From Antennarius striatus (taxonomy: Eukaryota; Chordata; Actinopteri; Lophiiformes; Antennariidae), in contig NC_090785.1 of assembly GCF_040054535.1 (NCBI RefSeq), forward strand, positions 15,174,501 to 15,238,500: a DNA stretch of 64,000 nucleotides, given 5' to 3'. Position numbers and translations under genes: made by a program. Of this stretch, positions 56,312 to 64,000 are shown piece by piece; position 1 is the first letter of the stretch, and every line of letters starts with the position of its first letter. The notes beneath the pieces were generated by a model, which did not search any database, was not told the origin of the DNA, and worked only from the letters and a program-made list of their open reading frames with translations.

Positions 56312-59300
56312 ATGGCGTCCCTCCTGCAGCCGGATAGAGTCATCTATCTGGTCCGTGGAGAGAAAAAGATCAGAGCTCCGTTATCCCAACTGTATTTCTG
56401 TCGGTATTGTAGTGAGCTACGATCATTGGAATGTGTCTCTCACGAGGTACGTGGACCTTTTCTCTGACTGGGTTTAACAAGCTAGCTTTAGCTTAAATTA
56501 CACAGCGGCTACTTTAGTTGTTAGCTGTTTGCTAGCCTTGACATGTAGGCGGGATTAGTTCACGTACCTCGTTCATCTATTGGCTGAAGTACCTGTCAAT
56601 GTAGGCCCTTTCTCACACTCTCGTCATCTCATTGGCTTCAAACGTCGTTTACCTTCCGCTTGAGCTAGCAGAATTCCTAGCACTTTGCAAATGGTTGAAG
56701 GAGCTGTAAGAGCCCACTATACTTATACTTTGAGTAAAACGCCAAGCCCTGTTAGCACATAAATGAAATATTTAGCGTCATAGTCGACATGTAAACAAAC
56801 ATTTGCTTCAGCGGTCCCATTCCTGCTACCGTCTTCAATGCCGACATTCAACTTGTACATGTTCTCAAATGTGAACACCACACCCAGACTTACAGATTTT
56901 TCATGATTGTATCTGCAGATAGCTAGATTGATATGTCCTCAAGAAAACACTCGGCTCCCATTTATGTCATTGTGACGCGTTCTACAAATAAATCAGAACA
57001 ATATTCAAAAGTATTTGTTAGTTTATGTAGAAATTATTTAATTATGTAGTAATTATTTCATTATTTAATTAAGTATGTGCAATTTCCTCCGGGATTATTA
57101 AAGTATATCTATCTAATTATCCACCATTGATGTACTGTAATCCAACATGTAGAAAAACAGTGCAAAGACAATCCTAGACATATGTAAAGCACAGATTGGC
57201 TGACTTCTTTCTTTTTTTACTCCTGCTTTTGGTGATTAGGTGGACTCCCACTATTGTCCGAGCTGTCTGGAGAATATGCCATCTGCAGAGGCAAAGCTTA
57301 AAAAGAACAGGTGAGACCGATTTAAGGAGGCAGAGAGAAAGATGCACATCAAGAAAAGAGAAAGGCCTGTCACTTTGATCCCTTGCTTCGTCATATTCAT
57401 GCCTTTTCATTTGTTATTTATCTGTACTCCACTTTAGATGCGCAAATTGTTTTGATTGCCCGTGTTGCATGCACACACTGTCAACTCGGGCCACCAACAT
57501 CCCAGCTCCTCTGCCCGACGACCCTACCAAGACAGCCATGAAGAAGGCCTACTACCTGGCCTGCGGCTTCTGTCGTTGGACCTCCAGGGACGTGGGAATG
57601 GCTGACAAATCTGTTGGTGTGTGCTTATATGATTTAATTAAGACAAAAAGGATGTGGTCATATTTACAGTATATGTGCTCCTTAAATTTAAGATGGTAGT
57701 ATGAAACATCAGGAATAAAACACCGTCATATGTCGAAGTCCTGTCGTAGTGGATTGTTGGTTATTGATTCAGCCAGTGCGTGAAGCTATTATTTATTGTA
57801 TGCTTATCTTTTGGATGAAAGTCTTATGTATTTTTTTCATTTTATTTTTTTTGTCACTGCAGCCAGTGGTGGGTGGCAAGAGCCAGAGAACCCTCATAGT
57901 CAGCGGGTAAGTTTTTTCTGTAGTCATTTGAAGGCACAGTAAAGTCAAAATGAACCCGAGATATTATTTGAAGTACATAATTAAACAAATGTTATAGTGG
58001 CATTATTATTATTTTATCATCATTGGGGACCTTGGACAAACAAAATATATCATAAGTTGTGATGTGCTAGCCCCAGAAATAAAATAATCATCCACCAAAC
58101 CTTGGAAATTCAGAATAAATACTATGGGTCGTCCGAAAATGATCTTACCTTCAGATCTCTTTCAAAATCATCCGGGGTGAAGTGCTCATGGCAGATTTTA
58201 TGGAACTTTGGTCATTTTGACCCAGTTTATACTTGTGGTCCATTGCTCTTTCCAGAAGGTATTTTGAAGAAACATAGGTTCCTTTCTTTGTGTCTAACTC
58301 CTGTGGTGTTGTATTATGCTGCAATGGCTGCCCTGACTTATGAAACGACAGGTGTCGCCAATGGCGCATGACCCCACATGACGGTCCTGCTGCAACGCAG
58401 ATTTTAAGGTTTTCTGACCTTTTAAGGTTTTCTGACCGGGATGATGCCAGACATCTGCAAAAAAGTTTTTCATGATGATGAACAAGATATAGATGACTTT
58501 AAAATGAGTTTACTGTCCCTTTAAGTTCTTTTTAGGTAGGAATACGGCATATCAGATTGTAATTAAAATTGTTTTCACCAACCATTTGCTTTGTGGTATT
58601 ATTTTTCTGTAACTCTTTATTGGATTACATTTGTCTTTCAAGTGGCCACACAATCTTGTATAGTTCAAAGTGGTTTCCAGTAATATGTAAGATACAAGAA
58701 GATGCCCAGTTTGTACAAGAAATCTTTATTCTTTCAGATCAACAAGCTGATTGAGTATTACCAGCAGCTGGCACACAGAGAGAAGCAGGAGCGAGACCGG
58801 AAGAAGCTGGCCAGGAGACGACAGTGCATGCCTCTGGCTTTCTCGGTACTCTTCTTTTTCTTATTCTATTTCTGCCTTTTCAAAATTTTCATACCTGCTC
58901 TGCATATGTTTCTTTTTCCGAAAATATCAAACATCTATTTTGTCACTTGAAATTGTTACAAAATGTTCTGTCATAGTCAAGGGAAAAACTACATTCCAAT
59001 AATAAATACAATAATGGACATCTAAGTGTTATTTAACACTGCAGTTCTGCTCAGCACTAAAAAATATAACCTGAAGGCTTGAAGCATAGATCTTAAAATG
59101 TGTGCTATTGAGCATTTTAATGAGCACTATTGACACCATGTCTATTTTGATGGAAACATCACAAACATCTATCCATTTAAATTCGGAAACACATAAAATA
59201 CTGTTTTGCTGTGGTGAAACGAGTACAGTTAAAAGTATATTTTCAGATGTAGCCACCTTAGTATGGACATGGTCCTCATGCTTGTTGAGTTTGTTGGTAG

Positions 59301-62300
59301 ATTACTTTTATGGTAACGATTTAAAATAATGCAAAACAATATTTCCTATTGCATATTGAAACAATTTGACAAATGCCTGGTGATGTTCTGCTGCTGTTTT
59401 CTATCACTAATGCATTTCTGTTGCTGTTGCATGTCACCTAATGCCACTAAATTTTCCTAAACTGCTCGGTTTTCACCTGGTTCTTTGTCCTCTCTTTTTT
59501 CCTTTTTTTGCTTATGCACTCTGATATTTTGGTTTTTACCCCCCAGCAACACACTATTCATGTGGTGGTGAGTTCTCATTCTAATAACTTAGGTAGTCTC
59601 ATCCTTAAAATAGTGCTGCATTCACTTCATGTTGATGACTGAGTGACCTCACAGATCACATGAAATTCTCTGTGGGTAGATAAGATGAACACAGTGGGGG
59701 CCTTTATGCTGAATAGAGAAGAAATGGATTTCCTGACGTCTTTTTAACTGGATGACAGTCTCAGATGATTTTATGTTTTTCTATTATTAAGGGCAAAAAG
59801 GCTCCTGTTAGTGTATCTTATCAGAAGACCAATAAAATGTCTGTTTATGTTTTTTTATGTATTTTTTATTTGAATGTCAAATATGATTTCTCTGTTTTTT
59901 GATAACTATCCTAGCTGTCAGGACATTGTGATTGAAGTAGAAATAAGTAGTAGTTAATAGTGGTACTTAATATATTTGAAGAAAAGAACTTCAGAAACTG
60001 CCCATACAATTGACTAATTGTGTCCCCTAAATTCAATCAGGAAAAATATGGCCTTGGAACAAGACTACAGAGACAGAGGCCTGGAGCTCCCATATCAAGC
60101 CTGGCCGGCCTTTCGTGAGTATTGCGTCACACATTATACCCCTGCTTCTGACTTCACATTGAAAAGTTATTTTTCCTTAAATTTGTGTAAGTGTTGATGG
60201 ACAGCTAGTGTGATTTTCCATGTTTACATCCAGTGGCATCATTTATGATTGGATTTATTTGATTTAAAGTGACAACTGTTTTATTCATTTCAGTCTTACA
60301 TCAATATAAATTTGAAAAGCTGTCTCTTTTTGCTTGAGATGCATATGCTGTGAACACTGTCACTTTACATTAAGTGCTCTGGGAAACGTCACCACCCAGT
60401 AGTGTATACTGAAGACCAGTTTTAAATTTCAGGCCTTTCTTGAGTTCAAGGTCCCTGCTTAACATCTGAAAATGAGTCACTGACAAAAGGGTGTATCGAC
60501 AGTAGCTGTCAGATGCTGTTGATGAATTTGAAGCAGGTTAGGACTCCATCAAAAAAGTTAAATGAAAGAGTCGAGTGGATTAGTTGGTCGATGTGCACAT
60601 TAAGACACTAACAATGAAAGTTACTTTTCTAAAAGTCTAAAACTTTCCTTGAAAAGTGCTCAGTGGCATTGCATGATGTCCGGAGGTTATTTGGAGTTGA
60701 TTTGCAAAAGCCTGCCAAACCAACTGTACTATTAGGAAATGTGTGTGTGATGAGTGGCGCAGACATTAGAACTGTCCTTATGCCTTACAGTGTAGCCAGC
60801 TTTTACTTTCCATTAAATGCTGTCTTTAAGTGATACAACAGATTGTTGATAGCAGTATGTGTGTATCGACACTAGCCTGAAGGAGGGTGAGGACCAGAAG
60901 GAGATCACTATTGAACCTGCCCAAGCACTTGATGAAGTGGAACCACTGCCTGAAGACTGTTACACCAGACCCATCAGTTTACCAGAGGGTTGGTCCAGCC
61001 CTGAATGCTTATCATATTTGTCTGAAAACTGACCTGATAAGTTAAGTGTCATGCTTGCTGCGTCCTCTCAGTGACCACATTGCGCCAGCGGCTCCTGCAG
61101 CCTGACTTTCAACCTGCAGGGGCGTCTCAGCTCCACCCTAGACACAAACACCTCCTGATGAAGCGCTCGCTACGCTGTAGGGTGAGTACGGCACTGGGGA
61201 TTTACTCCCCATATCAATTAAAGGTCCTTGTTTTTAGTTAGATGCACATTCAGATAAAAAACTTGTCCTCTCTCACTTTCCTCTAGAAATGTGAGCACAA
61301 CTTGAGCAAGCCTGAGTTTAATCCCACATCAATTAAGTTTAAAATCCAGCTGGTGGCTGTGTGAGTATTGCTCATTCGATCCTGCTTCCAAAATATTTTC
61401 TTTATGATTTTGGTCATATTGCAATTAATATAAAACATGAATCAGCCTTAAACTCGATATAGTTGAATTGGAATCCTGGAGTTTCTTTACAGTCTCGTTC
61501 ACTTATATGCACTTGCCACAAGGAATTATGCATGTAAACAGATCTAAGAAGTAAATAGGTTTTCTGTAAAATTGAAATGGTATAACAGACAAAATCATAG
61601 ATGGAAAATACACCCGGTTGTCTTTCTTGACATGTTCTGTGGATAATCCATTACAAATAGTTTCTGCTTTTTTAGAATTGATTTTACCAATGCCATCAAA
61701 GAGAACCTCTTTTGTCGTATCATAATGATCATTAGTGAATGCTTCCTTCTATACTGTCTCTGTTTGATCAATTAAAGACTTGACCCTCTTTCTCTATTCG
61801 ATCTGCAGGAGTTACATCCCTGAAGTGAGAATTATGTCCATTCCAAACCTCCGGTACATGAAGGTCAGTACTTGAACTAGTTGCAGAATATTGAATATTT
61901 GTGGTTATTCATGCTGTTCGAAACTTCAAAGTGGAGTTTGTAACATGCTGGTAACATCTAGTATTCAGCTTTATCAGCAGTGCTTGTCGTCACTACAATA
62001 ACACAATAATAACAATAGATATAGATATATACTTTATTAATCCAGAAGGAAATTCAGTAACAATAATAACAATAACAACAATAATAACAGCAATAAAAAC
62101 GATAAAATAAAAAAGTAAAGCTAAAATCAAGACACTTAGAAGCTATAGGAGTCAAAACATGAAATATTTGGTTCGATTTAGAAATTAAACAGATTAAGAA
62201 AATAGTAAATAACACAACATAATAATTTATCTTGTGTCCTCAAAGCAAAGATTCTGCAAATGTTGGACCAATTTCAATGAATCCCTGATTCTGAGATTGG

Positions 62301-62455
62301 CACTGCTTTTTCAAATGGTTAATTTTTTTGCTACCTTGTCGGTTTAGGAGAGCCAAGTGCTGCTGACCCTGACCAATCCAGTGGAGAACATCACTCATGT
62401 GACACTGGCCGCTTGTGAGGAGGAAGATCCAGATGACATTAACAGCACTGCTAAG
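56312..62455 (+). CDS. dctn4: Dynactin subunit 4 (p62), 5' part; gene runs off the window
   Basis: DCTN4 is a subunit of the dynactin pointed-end complex, which links dynein to cargo and cortex. Exons: 56312-56446, 57240-57310, 57438-57616, 57863-57906, 58738-58845, (59547-59567), 60041-60114, 60876-60988, 61072-61181, 61287-61360, 61809-61863, 62348-62455. Without the microexon this is 357 codons (human 460), so about 100 C-terminal residues lie beyond 64000. The start [19 protein letters not shown] matches the family. Cysteine pairs [25 protein letters not shown] and CGFCRW form the N-terminal RING-like zinc region (about residues 28-120). Later segments are [29 protein letters not shown] and [20 protein letters not shown]. 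All introns are GT-AG, but donors at 60989 (GTTGGT) and 62456 (GTTTCG) are weak. Confidence 0.95.
59547..59567 (+). other. dctn4: Alternative 21-base microexon of dctn4
   Basis: The sequence encodes QHTIHVV. It has an AG acceptor after a pyrimidine/C-rich tract and a GTGAGT donor, and it keeps the frame between exons 58738-58845 and 60041-60114. I recall a human DCTN4 isoform with this seven-residue insertion at the same place, which would make it a conserved alternative exon. Confidence 0.85.
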
Positions 62456-64000
62456 GTTTCGAACTGTACTTTGTGCTTAAAATGTTTCAAAATACAACTG
62501 AAGCCACAGACAGTGTCAAATCATGACTTTGTTTTCCAGCTTTTCCCCAAAAGAGAACTTGATTTAAACTGTTCAGGATTCCATTTCAGGGCCGACATTT
62601 ATGATGGATAACCAGGTTTTGTGTCTGAGCCCGTGTCTCTTTAATTAGGCTCCAAATTGAAATATTTCCTCATTTTAATACTGAATCTAAAGAATGTTAG
62701 ATTTGAAAAGAGTCAGCCCATTGTATACAGGCTGTCCAAGATGTGACAGCAGCGACTTTTTACCATAGAAACGCATCAAAGCTGTAATGTGTGTATTCTG
62801 CTTTTGTGATGACAGCAGAGGTTGTAACCTGATGCAACAAGACAGGACAGGGGTGTGAGCTGTATATTCTGTATTGTTGTTAATGTTTACCCCAGAATTG
62901 ATTGTGTGTGCACATGTGTGCGTGTGTGTGTGCTTTACAACTAGAAGATTTCAAAAGCAGTTAGCAGCTGATTCAAAAGAAAACTGACCCAGAAAATTCT
63001 TCAATGACTTCATCGAAAACAGTTTTCACTGCGGTGTTGTTGTGAGATTTCTCCTATCGAGCTGCTTGTGCCCTTTTATTTTTATTATTATTATTTAATC
63101 TTTTAAGGACATCTGTGATATGATGTCATGCAATACCATCTTGGTTTAGATTGGTATGTCATGTCGGTAACAATGTGGAGTGGAGAGAGACTGTAATTGC
63201 TGAGTACTGCAATAAAGATTAATGGAATTATATGAAATAAGAAGTGGGGCATTAAGTTAGAATAATTAAATATGATGCTGTTTTTTTCTGTCTGCCTAAC
63301 AGTTCACTAAAACAGCTTTGCAAGATAACGTGATGTCAGAGCTGTGAAAATCTCCTGGCCCACATGGTGTCCAAACATGAGTAGAGCTCAATCTGCTGTC
63401 AGCAAGCATCATGGAATAAATAAGGAGCAACAATAAAAACGTCAGTCATTGTTAGCTGTTTTTTACGACCAGACTGAACTTCACTGAGCACATTTATCTT
63501 AAAGTCTTGCTAAGCAGCTTCAGAAATCTTTTCACACTGTGCTCATCATGGAGTTGGTAGCTTTGTCGTAATCTCATATGTAAGTGGTTGTGTCTCGTTT
63601 TTTGGCTACCATTTGTTAGTTGTCATGGATAAGGCTCAAAGTAGTGTGTTTCTGCAGCTCCTCGGCTTCTTGCTGCCAGGAGCTGCTGCAACACCTCCTG
63701 CCTGCAGGCCATTTCCTTGGCCTGTTTATTCATGGGCCAGACTGCACAAGGAAGAGCTAATGGTCAAAATACAGGATCAGCATGAGCAAATTGTGTTCAC
63801 AGGAAGGTAAAACAGTGTACTCGTTCAGCTGGATATGATGTTTAAACACCTGCAGGGCAGTGCTGGCTGCAGGAAGCTACACCTGGCTGATTTCAACCTG
63901 TGCTTTCCAAGGAAGGCTTCATTCATTTTATGCTTTGAGATGCTGCTGCTTGTAGACATTATATGAAGGACATTTGAATACAACTAATACAAAGAGAAAT
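62456..64000. other. dctn4: dctn4 intron to the right edge
   Basis: No sequence matching the remaining dctn4 exons was found. The open frames at 62357-62611 (reading on past the exon) and 63613-63810 show no dynactin similarity. An imperfect GT run lies near 62908-62930. Confidence 0.6.

Noticed and set aside
62530-62600. Segment reading [10 protein letters not shown] after an AG as the next dctn4 exon
   Set aside because: The likeness to the expected V-P-P-K-E-L stretch is too short and does not continue into the known downstream sequence.
63613-63810. 65-codon frame near the right edge as a dctn4 exon
   Set aside because: Its product does not resemble the dynactin p62 C-terminus, and it lacks splice sites in the right phase.

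Overview
The window is nuclear DNA from a teleost fish. The genes are split by many GT-AG introns. The repeats are of teleost type: hAT and Tigger-like DNA transposons, MITEs, tRNA-derived SINEs with (CTAT)n tails, and long (GT)n and (CTAT)n arrays. The order anxa6 - tnip1 - gpx3 - dctn4 matches the neighbourhood ANXA6 - TNIP1 - GPX3 - DCTN4 on human 5q33. I cannot name the species.

Layout. Positions 1-2000 are intergenic. anxa6 (+ strand, 660 codons, eight annexin repeats) has its 5' UTR exon at about 2100 and coding exons from 3094 to 14297. Intron 8 carries a 2-kb nest of DNA transposons. Positions 14.6-21.2 kb are intergenic, with an hAT-like element and a compound tetranucleotide array. 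tnip1 (+ strand, 17 coding exons, 653 codons) runs from 21584 to 30394. On the - strand, 32.8-53.5 kb holds a tandem gpx3 cluster: three intact plasma-type glutathione peroxidase genes (called A, B and C here) and one broken copy (D). dctn4 (+ strand) starts at 56312 and runs off the right edge.

Each intact gpx3 copy has five exons, an N-terminal signal peptide and an in-frame TGA at the selenocysteine position. Each also has a form-2 SECIS-like hairpin in the 3' UTR and an AATAAA signal. Copy D has lost the Sec codon, the SECIS core, exon 4 and most of exon 5. It also has a nonsense codon, a damaged splice donor and a 4-base frameshift. It appears to be a B-like/A-like chimera.

The genes do unrelated jobs that happen to be syntenic. 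Annexin A6 binds membranes in a Ca2+-dependent way. TNIP1 is a ubiquitin-binding, A20-interacting brake on NF-kB. GPX3 is a secreted peroxidase. DCTN4 is the p62 subunit of dynactin. I found no new multi-gene system. The most noteworthy feature is the gpx3 cluster, with its mosaic relationships and its selenium-specific decay in copy D.
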